Shown here piece by piece: positions 35,388-48,578 of a stretch of DNA of 64,000 nt. Each line of letters opens with the position of its first letter. The first letter of the stretch is position 1. The position numbers and the translations under genes are program-made. The DNA comes from Thunnus maccoyii (lineage: Eukaryota > Chordata > Actinopteri > Scombriformes > Scombridae), in assembly GCF_910596095.1 (NCBI RefSeq), contig NC_056546.1:18256425-18320424 (forward strand). Direction: 5' to 3'. The notes under the pieces were generated by a model, which had not been told where the DNA came from, searched no databases, and was given only the letters and a program-made list of their open reading frames with translations.

Positions 35388-38044
35388 GACCAGAATCATA
35401 AAGCATTTTCAACTTCTGACAGACAGCCAGTCCCAGCCCGCTAAGAGCTTCAAGATGATCTCTCTCCACTAAATATATCACATTTGCTGAACAAAAGAGC
35501 ATATTCTTAACAGCCTCTCACGTGGACATGTCTGTTTTCTCAATCAGGCTAAGGGAATAAACATGTTTGTGGTAGAAGAAAACTTTATATCAGCACCTGG
35601 AAAGACATCTTGACATTATCGAACTGTGTTTATGTAAACCCAACAGTATGTTGTGACTTATCCTATAAACCTAACAGCATGATGCATGAATAATTTTAAA
35701 AAACCCTTCATGAAAAGTAAGCTGCGATGGGTGGTGACCTTCTACCAGCGTGTTTCAGAAGTGGCCACTACAAGTGACCACTGATCTGATGAATGTCAAA
35801 GCACCTCTGACTCACTGCAGGCTGTTTGTAACCGCGGGGGTCTCAGAGGAAAAGGGGCCACTATATTAATCTGCCTTGAGTATGGCAATTGTTACCTTTT
35901 CCTTTCATGTGGTCAGGAGGTTGCTGTCGAGAGGGCTGTTTAGTTTTGGAGGACTTAAAGAGGAGCTCATTCATAGCAGGTCCTGCGTTACAGAAAAGGA
36001 AGAAATGTAGTTGTATTGGAAAGAATCCATGATATTAAACAGTAGATGGGATTGTGAAGTGCTAGGAGTAATCATGCCAGGCAACAGGCCGCAGGAATGC
36101 AAATCACCCCTCAAGCCAAGAGTTAAGTTAGCAGGTGGCCTCTTCTATTCACTGAATGTCAACACTCCTTTTAGATGGAGTCCACATAACATCTGGGCAG
36201 GCCAGCCACTGCTTTTAATTAAGTGAAATACAGTCACTCAATGTTCTGCCATGTCAGAGAAAAAAATGTTATAAAAGTGGGAGAGTGGGAGGAGAAAAAG
36301 TGCAACAGTACATATCCTGTGTTCAGTGAAGGTCAACACAGTTGTGTAAATAAATATTAATCCTTAACCTAATCCCTACATTTCCAAGACCATTGAAAAT
36401 CCCTGCGTAACCAGAGTACTTCTCTGGAAATAGCACGTTCTCTTGCACTTTTCTGGAAGTTCTGCTTATCCTGAGGGAAATGCAACAACACTGGCTCGGT
36501 TTAGTTTACGGTCTCCACTTTGTTTCCAAAGGTGAATTCTGAGCTCTGAGCAGATGATAGCTTCCAAAATATTATTTTACAGAATGCAAGTAAGCAAAGA
36601 TCTGCCATACAGTACATATCACATAAATCAACGTGATGTATGTTATCTTTCCCGCATAATTGGAAGGAATTGCTTAAAAAAATGATCTGCTGGCAGCCTC
36701 ATGATAATCACCCTGGCTGGCTTTGGAGGTCACAGCACTGCTTTACTGCAGGCACTGTACCACTAGAGTTACCACTCCCCAAGACCATGTCAACAGCCTC
36801 CATGGGTGGACCCCTAGTTTATATCATACTTGTCAAACATTTATAAATCTCAGACGGTAGTCCGGCAACAGTGTGTAAAACATCCGTAGCTTTCCAAAAA
36901 CAAATACAAAAGGACAACTTGAATTTGAAGGGCTGGAGGACTTGCAGCTGTAGGAGGGGGAAAAGATTGAATGTATTTCTGCATATAGTTTAGGTTGATG
37001 AATGGAGAAAAAAACTTTAAAGGTCAAGTAAAGGCAAAGCAAAAGATAAGAGTTTTCAAGTGGTACATTTATTAAAATACACAACACTCTACATTAAGAT
37101 ATACTTTCCCCAAACGTAAACTAGAATTAGTGTGGAGAGAGATGTTTGCAGCTATGATAAAGTCCACAGAGGAATGAGAAACAGTGTTTATGGGAGGGAT
37201 TTGCATAAACATTGTGTAGAAATGACATAATTTGCAAAGCATTCATATGTGAACACTCAACATTGTAAGGATTTAATTCCACACTGACATAATCCCCTTC
37301 TGAGAAAACACTCTCTTATATAAAAAACCAAACAAAACAACTAAACAAAAAAAGTTGACGTGGAAAAGGTGAAACCATATCAGAGCTGAAAGATGGTGAC
37401 AGCTTTGGGCAGCTTGGTTTATATTAGACAATAGTCATATTTTTTTTCCTTCCAGTGATCCAATTTGATTTAGAATATTTCCAACAGCCTGTTCAAGTTG
37501 TGATGTTAGTCCTAATGGCATCACCTACATTTTTCATTAAATTAATAAGTGACATTGGAATATATTTCTTGTATATCAGTAATTCATAATTGTTGGTCCA
37601 TTACAGGAACAAATTAATCACAAAATTAGCACAGAAGAAAAAAATACACTCAGTTCCAAGTATAATGCTACACAGTTCAGTAAACATTTATAGCACATTT
37701 TATAGTGTATTGGAAAGGGAAAAACAAGCAGAGGGGGAAGCAATCTTATGTATCATGATGACTCCAGTGAATAGTTTACTCATAAAAGTTATACAGACGT
37801 AACTAAGAGGGAGTATATGCCAATGGACACAAACGTTAAGTAATAGCTGACATAAGGTAAAACCGACATTTTTCCTAATCATTTAAATATCACAATATTC
37901 AGTGCTATTAAAAAAAAACAAAAGAAAATAAATTAGGTAATAAAGCTTTATATACATAATACTGTACATCACATCACACCTGCAGCAGATGTGTTTTCCA
38001 GCGATTCCTTTACCAGATAGCATAAATTAAAGTTAGCCAGGCCA

Positions 38045-38194
38045 CTAATGGCAGCCACAAGACCGAACTACCATATTTCTATATTTCTTAAGGATAACGT
38101 TTGAGCTGTCATCAAAGTAAAGAACTGATATTGCGTTCAGCTTGGTTGGGGCACAGCATGGCTTTGGCACATTGTCAGGAAACATTAAATGGAC
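38045..38194 (-). CDS. bmp5: BMP5 exon 7 (terminal coding)
   Basis: Encodes [40 protein letters not shown] and MVVRSCGCH with a TAG stop at 38047-38045. Acceptor TTATAG. Confidence 0.97.
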   Translation of the reverse strand, partial: VHLMFPDNVPKPCCAPTKLNAISVLYFDDSSNVILKKYRNMVVRSCGCH

Positions 38195-41100
38195 CTATAA
38201 ATGAGAGCATAAAGTAGGTTTAAAAGAGGCACAAAAGTAGTGAGTTTCAAATGAATTATAACTGCTAGAAACATTATGGTAGCTTATAACATGATTTTAC
38301 TACAGTACACATATGCAATACACTCCAGTGAATACTTACCAGGGTTTGCACAATTGCATGATTCGTTGCGTTCATGTGCGCATTGAGTGGAAACGAGCAT
38401 TCTCCGTCACAGTAAAAAGCAGCATAGCCCTCAGGTGCGATGATCCAATCCTTGACCAAAAGAGGACAATTAACTGCCTTTATTTATGACATATGGTGAA
38501 AGGTTTTCTTAGTGTCTCAGACCAATCTGATTACAAAATGTATCATTCATTGTGATCTTTCCATTAATGTTTTGTTCAATAAATATATATAATTTGTCTT
38601 ACCTGCCAACCCAAATCTCGAAAGCTGACATAAAGTTCGTGTTTCTTGCAGGCTTGCTTCTGTTCACTTGTGTTATAATCTGAAAAGTAAAAGGTTATTC
38701 TTATTATGGGAGTAGAAAATAATGCTTGTTCATATCTGGCTGTTTGCTTACTGCAGACACTAAAGAACTTGAAAACAATTACAGTGCATATATACAGTGT
38801 GTTTTTTAAAAAAAAATTTATGCTGATTTGTTTGAGCTAGTCCCAGTGCATTGTTGATCAGTACATTATCACGCTAAATAGAAAATATTTCCAATAAATC
38901 TACTATTAACAAACATAAATGGTAAAAAAAAAAGATGTTGAACTGTGGTTATTACTTTCCCACATCGGGGTGAGCCACTTTCAGGGCCATAAATCTTCAT
39001 TACTGGCAAATTAACCATGTAGATGTAACAGTAATGTATCCAAAAGCCTTTGCTGGATCATCAATTATCCCTTGAAATAATTCATAATAATGATAAGAGC
39101 ATTACCGTATATGACAGAGCTGCTATTCATTATATTTTACAGTCACTCCCCTAAATCAGTGCTAATGTAGTTGCAGTAATGTTATTCCAGTGTAATACAA
39201 TTGACATGCAGATCAGAACGTAAAGAAGAATCTGACCTTTTTCAAATAACAGATTTAACAAAATGTTGTTTTTAAATCTACACTTAAGAAAATTTTGCAG
39301 GAGTTATATAACAAATTATTTTTAGTTTCATGGCAATCTGGCCTGTAGCTGACCACACACACACAACCAAAGCCCCATTCATTAGAAGGACAAAAAGCTG
39401 TGAATTGTTTTACTACATACTAAGAGCACACTGACCTCCACTTTTTGGTGCACGAGATGATTCTTGTTGATTAGCAGATTTATTGCGATTGTGATTCTTT
39501 TTCTTCCCACCAGCGGCCCTGACAGAGCGAAGCAACACCCCACTGGCCTTGAAGAAAGCAACCAGGAACGGCTGCTTGGACTGGGCCCCATTCCTTCCAA
39601 CGATTCCAGCAGATTTTATGTTGATACTTCGTCCTTCGACAAAAGGTAAATAAAGAAGACATAATTTTCATTGCAAAACTAAAGCAGCTTGTAAATATAA
39701 AGAAGAAGAAATAGATCAGTTTATTATTTTATGATTGCTTTCAAGGTGAGTGTGAAGGCCAGCGTCTTTACCAATACAAAGAATAGTTCAAGCCATTAAT
39801 CTTTTGTGTGGCTTTATGGCTGTTATTTGTTGGTGGTAAACAATCACAGTTTACAGATTATCAGATATACAAGTCACATTTGTCCTGAGTCCCTAAAAAA
39901 ATAAGGAGAGGTTGCAACTAAAAAACAAATGTCAGGTTATTAGTAAAGAAAACTGAGCTTCACTTGCCATCTATAGTCTCCACACAGAGCTGCAGGCCCA
40001 AGTTCTGCTGCGGGTTCATCACCCAGTGATTACTGGTGGCCGTGATGTCAAACACTAGCCAACCACCATCAGATGCCTGGACCTTTTTGGAGTCGAGCAA
40101 GAACGTCTCTGCATCTCTGAAGGTAAAAGCAAACAATGAAAAAAACACCTGCATTACACCAACGCACTAAAAAGAAATGCTTTAATACAGCCGGTACACA
40201 CACAGTATACACAACAAAAACACGTCTTCTAATAATTCAGAATACTTTATCATTCAGTGAAAATTCATTTAAATTTTGGTCTCTGCGGTTGAGTTGGTTT
40301 TCAAGATTACTACTCCAGCTTTTCAGGCGGTGAAATGAATGCGGCCACTTTAACGCTGCATTACAAACAAATTACAAACCTCCAGTGCCTGCTACGGTGC
40401 TTTAAGCTCTAGAACAAACAAAAACTGTCTGCACACCTAAACGTTGCAAAATCTCAGTGGAACACAGAAAAGAAACCATATGGCTCTTTGACAGCATTTT
40501 CGATCCTGAATCCAAGAGGACTTAAACAGTTAGAACAGATAAACGAGGTATCGCTGACTGATCACTAATGGATGGAGTGGCTTTTATTAGTTTCTTTATC
40601 TCTGCCACTTTTACTGTATCCTTGTCTAAACCAAACATTCTCCCCTAAAAAGACCTTCAATAAAGAGTCATGTGGTTGCTTTTGTATGCTTTGTACTGCA
40701 AATAAAAAGAAAGCAACGTCGCTATTGTCGAGCAAGCTGTGACTCCTAATAAAGTGCTTGGCAGTGTGGTAAAACATGTGCCAAGATTTCAGCTATTTGA
40801 TGGGCAAAACATTTCAGGAGTTATGAATCATGTATATCAGCCCTTGTATATTTTTAACATGAGCCTGACATAAGGCATCAATCAAGCCAAAGTTGAAAAA
40901 GTCCCGCTTTGCAATTTGCATTGGATTCCTTTCAAGGGACAGATCGGATAAGGCAGCGCCTGTTCAGCTTTTGTGGTTACATGGTGCTGGTCAGACGGAA
41001 ACAAGATTTTCCATGTGGCCCCAATAGTGTTTATTACAGGTGTAATAAAACTTAAACATGTGGAATTCCACATGAGGTTAATCCTTATGAGTGACATACC

Positions 41101-44100
41101 GCTGAACTTCCTCTTTGAAATGAACAGTATTAAACTTCTGTCCTGTGATAATTTAGTTTGTGTAGGTAAGAATTCACTATTCTCATAGCCATATCCAAGA
41201 GGAAAAATGTTTATCCCGACCCTTAATCTGTGATATTGCAGGATGTACTGTTCCTCAGAAAATGAGTTAAAGGAGGAAAATACCATGAATAGAGGTAGTT
41301 TGTCTGTCTTCTAAATTATGTTCATATGTCACTATTCTCCATTAGCAATGTATGTTCAATGGCAAAGTTCAGTACCAGTGCAATACGTAGTATGATATTA
41401 AAATGGTGGAGTGAGAAGTAAGCCTCTGGAGGTCGGCTTCAACACAAGCATCACCAGCAAGTCCAGTCTCATACTAGAAGTGAGTGTTGAAAGTTATTTT
41501 ACAATGACCACACCCTTTACTGAACCCTAAAAAAGTGGTTTTAATTGACTACTGAACCATACCATAACCTTTTCTTTTAGTTGTTGCACACATGGATTTT
41601 TTTTGGAATAACCAACCAAAAAACATTTTGGAGATGCGTGCAATAATAGCATTCTGTCTGATAAGTTGAAGAAAAACATAAAAGGACATGTATGTAGAAT
41701 ACGGTTTACTAACTAATAGCGCTCATATATGAATTCATTATGGCTTTTTACATTCAGAAAAAAATGGTGTATGCCTTTTTTCACTGTCAGTTTGTTCTAT
41801 GGTTGTTTTAAAATCACATATTCCAACATCGTTTGTAAGATTTCTAGCATTGGGAAAGAATTGTTTGTGAAAACCAAACTAAAACAAACTACTCCCTATG
41901 AAAAAGTATGTGAAAACTTGCAGTCGAGCAGTCTTCCCCTTTAAGATGGCAGAGTCCATTGACTTGGACCTTTTCAAAGCCCAGGAGGGCCATATCTCCC
42001 CTTCAATCACCCACACACATTTTTGGCAAGCAAATGTGGGGCCACTTCTGAGTACACCCTTGTGTATTCAGCTATGTCATGCTTTAAACTTCCGGAATAT
42101 TGTTAAGACAGGCAGGTGGTGGGCATAACAGTGACCACGGGAGCACCCAAGGGAGCCCCCTCCCCCTGATATGGGCCCTCATGGTTTCATCTGGGCTGCA
42201 GCCAGCTTGGCAAGCAACACAAGACGAGTGATAACTGATGGACCTTCCAAGCTTCATAAGTGGCCAACTTGCTAATGGAGTTCTCTTTATCCGAGAACTA
42301 TATTTGTAAGGCAGACATGGTGCGAATGAAGGAGAACAGAGTCGGCGACAGAAGGACGTTCTGCGCGAGTGGAAAGTTTCAGCAGCACAAGACAATAGCT
42401 GTGAAATAAGATTACTGCAAATGCAACACATTTGTTTAGTTTCACCTTTATTATAGCGAAGTTACAACTATTTTTATTTTCTTTCCATAAATTTGCAATT
42501 GCAAACAGGGAAGGTGTTGATAATAGCTCGACTGCATGCATACCAAAGCATCCTGAATAAATGGCAGTAATATATCTTTTAATGTTTGGATTTGCTTGAT
42601 TAGGTACTTACTTGTTTTGATATTCCTTGATGACTTGATATATGGTGACCTTCAGAGTAATATTGTCATAGCGGGCATGACTGCGGTCCTTATAGATGCG
42701 AAACTCTGCTGCAGTCACTGCTTCACCATCTGGGATCTGAGTCAGATCAAACCGGAACTCCTTGTAGTGTCTTCGTTGGTGAGAAAAATCTTTATCTTTC
42801 TCCACTGGGAAAGAAAATATTTTATGATGAATTTCATTTTTACTGGCAGCAGTTTCATTTTTACATTCACCAATCACAAAATATGACTTCACCTCCTGAA
42901 CCGCTGCGTGTGTTGCTCAAATGAGAAAACATGCCAGCATGCACGCACAGAAAAAGAGTAATTTATCACATCTTCTTTTACATTCCAGGTCCAATCCAAA
43001 CATTTTGACTACCAACAAAAGCACTTTCCAGTTCATTAAATCAGTCAACTGAATACAGGTAGCAGTTCCCAGACAGGCCCTCTACTGTGTGCCTAACTGC
43101 ATTCTCTGGCCATGATGAATGGGCTGTCAGTTAAGAAAAACAGGCTGATTTCAATTAAAGACACTTTCGTCTGCTCCTCAAGTGAGAGAAAAGACCAGAC
43201 AGGATTCTTCAACGTCATGTGAGCGTCTACTCTGACCTCATTTCCGACCTTGTACTGACCTCCTGTAGGTTTCATACAATACGCTAAGAGTTTTTAATGA
43301 CCCTTAACCTTTAAAACTAAGTATTTGTACTATAATGAGTAACATGAGATATATATTTTAGATGTATGATTTTTTTTAAAGTTAATCAAATTAGAATGCA
43401 TTAATTTTTCTGCATGTATATTAATAAAAGATGAATAGCTCTTGATTTTCCAAGAGGTTAACATGTATTATTGAGGATAAAATAAAGCCCCTCATTGCAG
43501 CAGCTTTATTAATAGCCTCAAAGACTCTGACCGTATCAACATTATGAACAACTGACAAAACTTTGATGCTGCTAAAAAAGTGACCGCCAACTGTCTCACA
43601 CCCCTGCTTGGCCGCAGAAAAGGGCCATGTGGCTGAGGTTAGTAGATTTTCTGACATCCGTGGTGATATCATGCAGTGCATTTTCCCTGATATTTTATCG
43701 AGAGAGAGCGCCTGTAGTTACTTAGCACAAACAGGTCAGAGGTCAGGTCTGACTTTTACCCACTGAGCGTGTTCCATTATATTAGCCACAGGCAGTAATC
43801 TGAAGCAGAAGTGCCACTGACAGCATAGAGCATTTAACTTTTAAATAGCTAAAGATTAAATAATAATGACTTTACTTGCTGGTTAGGGTGAGCCATGTGC
43901 ATTCTTGATGTGATGCATATTAATTGAATTATCTTCTGCCAGGATAGTTTCCATATTTTGTTATTAATATTAATACATAACTGTTGTGTTTCATTGTTAC
44001 ATATTTACTCCTTTTACACTCATATATTTTGATTTTCAACAGCTGACTTATCATTTATGCATATAAAGTTCAAATGGTTACAGTAAGCATATTAAACTGC

Positions 44101-45909
44101 ACAAAATGCCTCATAGCTGTTTTTAAAACAGTTGAGATCAGTAGCTGTATTTGAGTGTACTGTAATAAAGACAGAGACCCGTTGAACACTTCACTGACAG
44201 TCCCCAGAATGAGAGCTGAGCTTTCAAGGCTGACAGTGTACATGCCCTGGTATAGTGGTAAGTGGAAACAGATGGGCTCAGGCCAAGGTGAGGGATTATA
44301 CTTCCAGCCAACTCTACACAAATTCACTTTTACATGTTTTGCTCTATAATTTAAAAAATGAAACTCTTAGCACTACAGTAACAATGTTTTGTAATGTTTT
44401 TTATGGTGATTTTTATCATTCATTTACCGCTACCATATTCCATTTTTTAGTAACTTTCCATGTGGAATGCTTAGTATTTTAATTTTTGATAAAGAACAAT
44501 TAATTCTATAAATAACACAAGTATGTAGAACAGGGCTACTGCTTTCTCTTATAGTGACACAACCTCAAGAAATATCACTGCCCTTTTAACAACAGGAAAT
44601 AATTTAGACCAATTTTCTCAAGGTCAGACAGTCATCTGATAAGTTGCTCTGAACTGCTGGGTCAAGGGTCGCGGCTACTGAACAAACACAATCATTATAC
44701 ACATCAGCTGCTTTTTAATGGAGAGCAGCACAAATTGATGAGGTCAAAATGTTGGGCTTTATTCTGTTAAATACGAAATATTTCACACGAGGCCAAAGCT
44801 GCTGAACACTTCAGGCCTGATGACTGATGTCGAAATATATGACATTAACATTTAGACGTAGAAATTCCAAAAGAAAAAAATAGCTAAATAAAAGGAAGAA
44901 AACAACTCAATAACTAAACTTAGATGTTCAGCGCTATTTAGGGTTTTTTAGGAACATAATAGATTATTTAAAGATAACCTACATGTGTCAAATTTTACAA
45001 AATTGATAACTGCGTGTCATGATTGCAACACATCCGACATGCGCAGCCTAGATCATGAATTTAAATAATTTTAATCTTGAAAAACATGAAAAAGCCTTAC
45101 ATCTCTTTAAATGTCCTTCTCTACATCGTCTAGAAAATTGCACTAAATGTGGAAAGTATTAGACCTTTCATTGAGTACACAGATAAAGTGAATCCAGGTA
45201 AAAACCCTTATTAATTTTCCTTTATAGGCAATGAAGATTAATGAAAACATGAGTTGGGGAGGGATTCTTAAACGTTAAGATGTAGATTTTGCAACTATAT
45301 TTCTGCACCTGCAGGCTAATTTCGATTAGACATAATTAATCATTTTCGATTTAATAAAACCTGTTGATGAATGAGCCTGCTTTAAAGCCACTTACCTAAA
45401 TTGACAAAACTCATAACCATGTCTGCATCATTGAGAAAGTTGGTGTCGTGCGCTGAGGTGAGTGCGGGGCTGTGGCCTAACAGAGGGGCCGCTCGGTAAG
45501 GCTGTGCCACACGGGAGTACCCAACATGCTGGGGGCTGTAGTAACCTTTCCTAGAGTGCCCTTGAGCCTTGGCACTGAAGCTCTTCCCTGCGCCCTGCTG
45601 CTGCTGCGCTCCCACCTCCTCCTCCTCCTCATCTTCCTCCACGGCCATGGCGTTGTACAGGTCGAGCATGAACAGCGGGGCGGAGGATGCCTGCTTCCCG
45701 GGAGAGAAGGGCCTCGGACGGTGAGGCAAGCCCAGGATGGAGAGGATCTCTCTCTGGATCTCCCTGCGTTCGTGATTGCGCAACCTCCTGTAAATAAAAC
45801 TGGAGTGCACATGGTTGTCACTTAACCCACAATGAGCGCAGGATAGAAAACTCAAGCAGCTCCACGCAAGTCCAAGTACAGCACGGTTCAAAGGTGTAAG
45901 CGCTGTCAT
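38045..45909 (-). CDS. bmp5: BMP5, bone morphogenetic protein 5 precursor (complete, 7 exons)
   Basis: Secreted TGF-beta-superfamily ligand of the BMP5/6/7 group, acting through BMP receptors and SMAD1/5/8. Exons: 45909-45396, 42804-42612, 40116-39968, 39633-39436, 38679-38603, 38450-38340 and 38194-38045, joining to 463 aa (human 454, from memory). Seen: hydrophobic signal peptide at residues 1-27; prodomain with [20 protein letters not shown] and [12 protein letters not shown]; convertase site RSVR at 321-324; 139-aa mature part with the seven knot cysteines C362, C391, C395, C427, C428, C460 and C462, an NATNH glycosylation site and the CGCH end. Synteny with COL21A1 and HMGCLL1 supports BMP5 over BMP6/7. 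Odd: a Glu/Gln-rich insertion at 91-105 and an apparent GC donor after exon 3. Confidence 0.97.
38340..38450 (-). CDS. bmp5: BMP5 exon 6
   Basis: Encodes [20 protein letters not shown] followed by [17 protein letters not shown]. Acceptor GGTCAAG, donor CTG|GTAAGT, 111 bp. Confidence 0.97.
38603..38679 (-). CDS. bmp5: BMP5 exon 5
   Basis: Encodes [26 protein letters not shown], including the first cystine-knot cysteine. Acceptor TTTTCAG, donor CAG|GTAAGA, 77 bp. Confidence 0.97.
38680..39435. other. BMP5 intron 4
   Basis: 756 bp, AT-rich; nothing recognised. Intron 3 (39634-39967, 334 bp) is likewise empty. Confidence 0.75.
39436..39633 (-). CDS. bmp5: BMP5 exon 4
   Basis: Encodes [30 protein letters not shown], the RSVR processing site and the basic linker [20 protein letters not shown]. 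Acceptor GTCGAAG, donor GGAG|GTCAGT, 198 bp. Confidence 0.93.
39968..40116 (-). CDS. bmp5: BMP5 exon 3
   Basis: Encodes [20 protein letters not shown] through LQLCVETID plus one base. Acceptor CCTTCAG. The donor that preserves the family sequence is GATG|GCAAGT, a GC donor; the alternative GT site is four bases on (see findings). Confidence 0.92.
40117..42611. other. BMP5 intron 2
   Basis: 2.5 kb; no repeat or exon recognised. Confidence 0.75.
42612..42804 (-). CDS. bmp5: BMP5 exon 2
   Basis: Encodes [20 protein letters not shown] through [10 protein letters not shown]. Acceptor TTTCCCAG, donor CAA|GTAAGT, 193 bp; phases 1 and 2 match its neighbours. Confidence 0.96.
42805..45395. other. 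BMP5 intron 1
   Basis: 2.6 kb, AT-rich; nothing recognised beyond short chance ORFs. Confidence 0.75.
45396..45909 (-). CDS. bmp5: BMP5 exon 1 (coding part)
   Basis: Residues 1-171 plus the first base of the next codon. The start Met is followed by a signal peptide ([18 protein letters not shown]). Donor TTAG|GTAAGT. GAG and CAG codon runs encode the E/Q tract (about 45595-45640). Confidence 0.96.
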
Positions 45910-46060
45910 CTTGACAAATAGCTCACTTTGGGGTGTGAAGTTGAACTACATCGCACTCTGTGGAAAAAATATAATAATATATATCTCTGCCAATACGGAA
46001 TCATAGACTCTCCATATTAGCCAGAGGCACCACAACTTTCACGGTGGTAACAGAGGAGGG

Positions 46061-46091
<31 letters not shown>

Positions 46092-46660
46092 CAGTCAGCC
46101 CTTCTACAAATGAGGTATCAACTTGCAGTAAAGTCGGCGCTCCCGTCCTGTGTGCGAGTGGTCCTGGTTCCTCCAGCAAGTATTTACTCCTCCAGGGTCC
46201 ATCCAAATTCTCGGCTACACCAAGTATTTATGGAGTTATGACCCCTTCCCTCACCTCACTCCTCTGTGATGAAAAAACACGTAGGTACGCCCATAACGTC
46301 GAGGGATAACCCGGAGTTTCCAGTGGATGAAAAGTGTTGAACTGTGTTAAAAAAGAGCAGAGAAGAGCACTCGACTCATGCCCCGGCGCGCATTTTTTCC
46401 CCCCTTCTCAGAGAGTGTATTGGGGCTAGTTGCCCTCTGAGTCCATCCCACACTCAACTTTTTGTTTTTGCATCCACCTCTAGCGGCCGCAATAAAACTT
46501 CAGCCCGGTCCCATGATGAATGTGGCGGCTCAGGAGTGTAAAAGGAGACACTTGAAATCCGAGAGCCCGTCTTAACGAGTGAAAGAATAATGACAGAGCC
46601 TTTTAATCACCTCAAGTTATTGAAGTCTGCGTGTTTGGAGGAGAGGGCTCCAGCTTCATT
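45910..46660 (-). promoter_or_regulatory. BMP5 5' UTR and probable promoter region
   Basis: Immediately upstream of the start codon, with locally higher GC and several CpGs at about 46100-46200 and 46380-46570. Interrupted by a 27-base T run at 46061-46087. A pyrimidine tract ending CCACAG at 45958 resembles a splice acceptor, so a 5' UTR intron is possible. The start site is not located. Confidence 0.35.
46061..46087. repeat. Poly(T) run
   Basis: 27 consecutive T about 150 bases upstream of the BMP5 start codon. Length is likely to be polymorphic or uncertain in assembly. Confidence 0.95.
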
Positions 46661-47214
46661 CACCGACAACAAAAAGGATCCTGTTTTTGCACTACATTGG
46701 CTTAAACACGATCCACAGAGATGCTGTAATTTTTTTTTTTAAATACACCAACAAACAAAGCTGTAAGTGAACCAGTCTGCAGATTATACTTTAAAACAGT
46801 AACACCATAATTCCCATATAGGAACATTGAGATTGCAAGAGGTATATACATATATACCACAAAGATTGATAAGCACATGGCAAAGTCACTACACTTCTGT
46901 GCAGGCTACAATGATTTCCATCTGCTTAATTATCTGAATTCCTTTAAGAGCAAAAACTGACTTTGAGTATATGAAAAGTTAATTTAAAGCAAAGAGCCTT
47001 AATGCAGAAAGCTCCATTCTCAAAGGAGCAGTGAGTAAACAATATGTTGAAGTATGGATGCTGGGATAATTAAAAACATAAATAGTCAGAGGTTTCCATG
47101 GGATGGATGGCTGCTGTCCAAAATGAAAAAAGGAGGCCTTCTTCCTTGGTAAAGCAACTCCTGCTCCTACCACATGGCGCCATCTAGTGTACTATGATTG
47201 AATTGTTATTTCTG

Positions 47215-47346
<132 letters not shown>

Positions 47347-47641
47347 GTCTACAGACACTTTCTAGCACTTGTATCCAAATTTCCTAGTGCTGTGCCCTTT
47401 GTGTGAAGACCCAGGTGATGATCTCTCTCTTTTTTTGTTCCATCACACATCGTCCTTTTTTTGACACTTCAGTCAAATTGGAAATGTTCACAGCACACAC
47501 ACACCACCCAAAATTTCCAGTGGAAAGAGGAGACAGATGATGTGATGGAGTCCTGGAATAAACCAGAAACTTTTAAAGTCTGAAGCACAAAAAACAAAAA
47601 TAACTTCAATCAATAAATCATTAAGATGTTTTAATTCTAGT

Positions 47642-47663
47642 AAAAAAAAAAAAAAAAAAAAAA
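47642..47663. repeat. Poly(A) run
   Basis: 22 consecutive A. Confidence 0.95.
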
Positions 47664-47876
47664 GGAAAAAAAAAGAGTCATACAAATGTCACCTTAACAC
47701 AAAATAATAAAATTACAAAAGCTGTTTAAAACATGTCAATGCTAAAATACACAGTTATGACTCAGTTTCATAAATAACAATAAAATAACTGCTACAGTAA
47801 TGAAAGGTAAGCCTTTTAGGGGACATAAAGGACATAATTTAAAACTGAAATCAGTGGCTTCTTGACGCTAAAACAT

Positions 47877-47882
47877 TTTATT
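47877..47882 (-). terminator. Candidate poly(A) signal for COL21A1
   Basis: AATAAA on the minus strand about 700 bases past the stop; the nearest such hexamer I found. Confidence 0.3.
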
Positions 47883-48578
47883 TACTAACTGGAAAAAAAT
47901 TGGATGAATGGGTATTGTGATAGATGATTAGTTTAATCATTTATCTTGGGTGATACATAACATTAGCTGTGGTAAAAAGTTTTCATAGAGAATTAAGTCA
48001 AACATTGCTTTAGGAACAGGCTTACTGCAGCTCATAATCAGCTACAGGAAATCAAACAGTTTTGTGCTGAAACATGCCAATTTCAGATATAATTTAAGGT
48101 GAAATTATTCACTGAACATGGAATTTATAGATTACAGATGTTGTATCTTTACTGAACCTACTCAATGTAAAGTGAAAATTTAGAGAGCGACATGCAACGA
48201 AGCAACACCAGGGGGCAATATGGGAAAATGTACCAGCCACACTGCCCAGAGAGAGATCCAAACCACATACATGTACTGTAGTAGATGAGTTCATGGTGAT
48301 CAGATGAGAGGTATTAAATGGAACCAATGATGAATTCTCTTAACACCACTAAAAACTCAGAGCTTGTTCAAAGACATTTGGATAACAATACAAAATAACA
48401 ACAGAGACAATTTGATAGGATGTAGCTCTGCTGATTGTCTGAGATCACATGAAACGTGTTAAAAGAGGTCTGTTTTGTTTCCGCGACAGAGAGAAACTGT
48501 AAAGATGAGATCTTCCTGAGAATGGCTGTTTGTTCCACATCAGCTTTAGACTGGTGCCTGCACTGATGTTGCATGTCG

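Larger units (their letters stand above)
28676..38044. other. Intergenic spacer HMGCLL1-BMP5
   Basis: 9.4 kb without a recognised gene. The part just right of 28675 is the HMGCLL1 5' UTR/promoter side; the part left of 38045 should include the BMP5 3' UTR. Poly(A) tracts at 32831-32848 and 35371-35387. The longest ORF (34237-34623, plus) matches nothing known. Distant BMP5 enhancers may lie here, but none can be identified by eye. Confidence 0.7.

Noticed and set aside
45526..45825. Plus-strand 99-aa ORF and a second minus-frame ORF over BMP5 exon 1
   Set aside because: Shadows of the GC-rich BMP5 coding exon in other frames.
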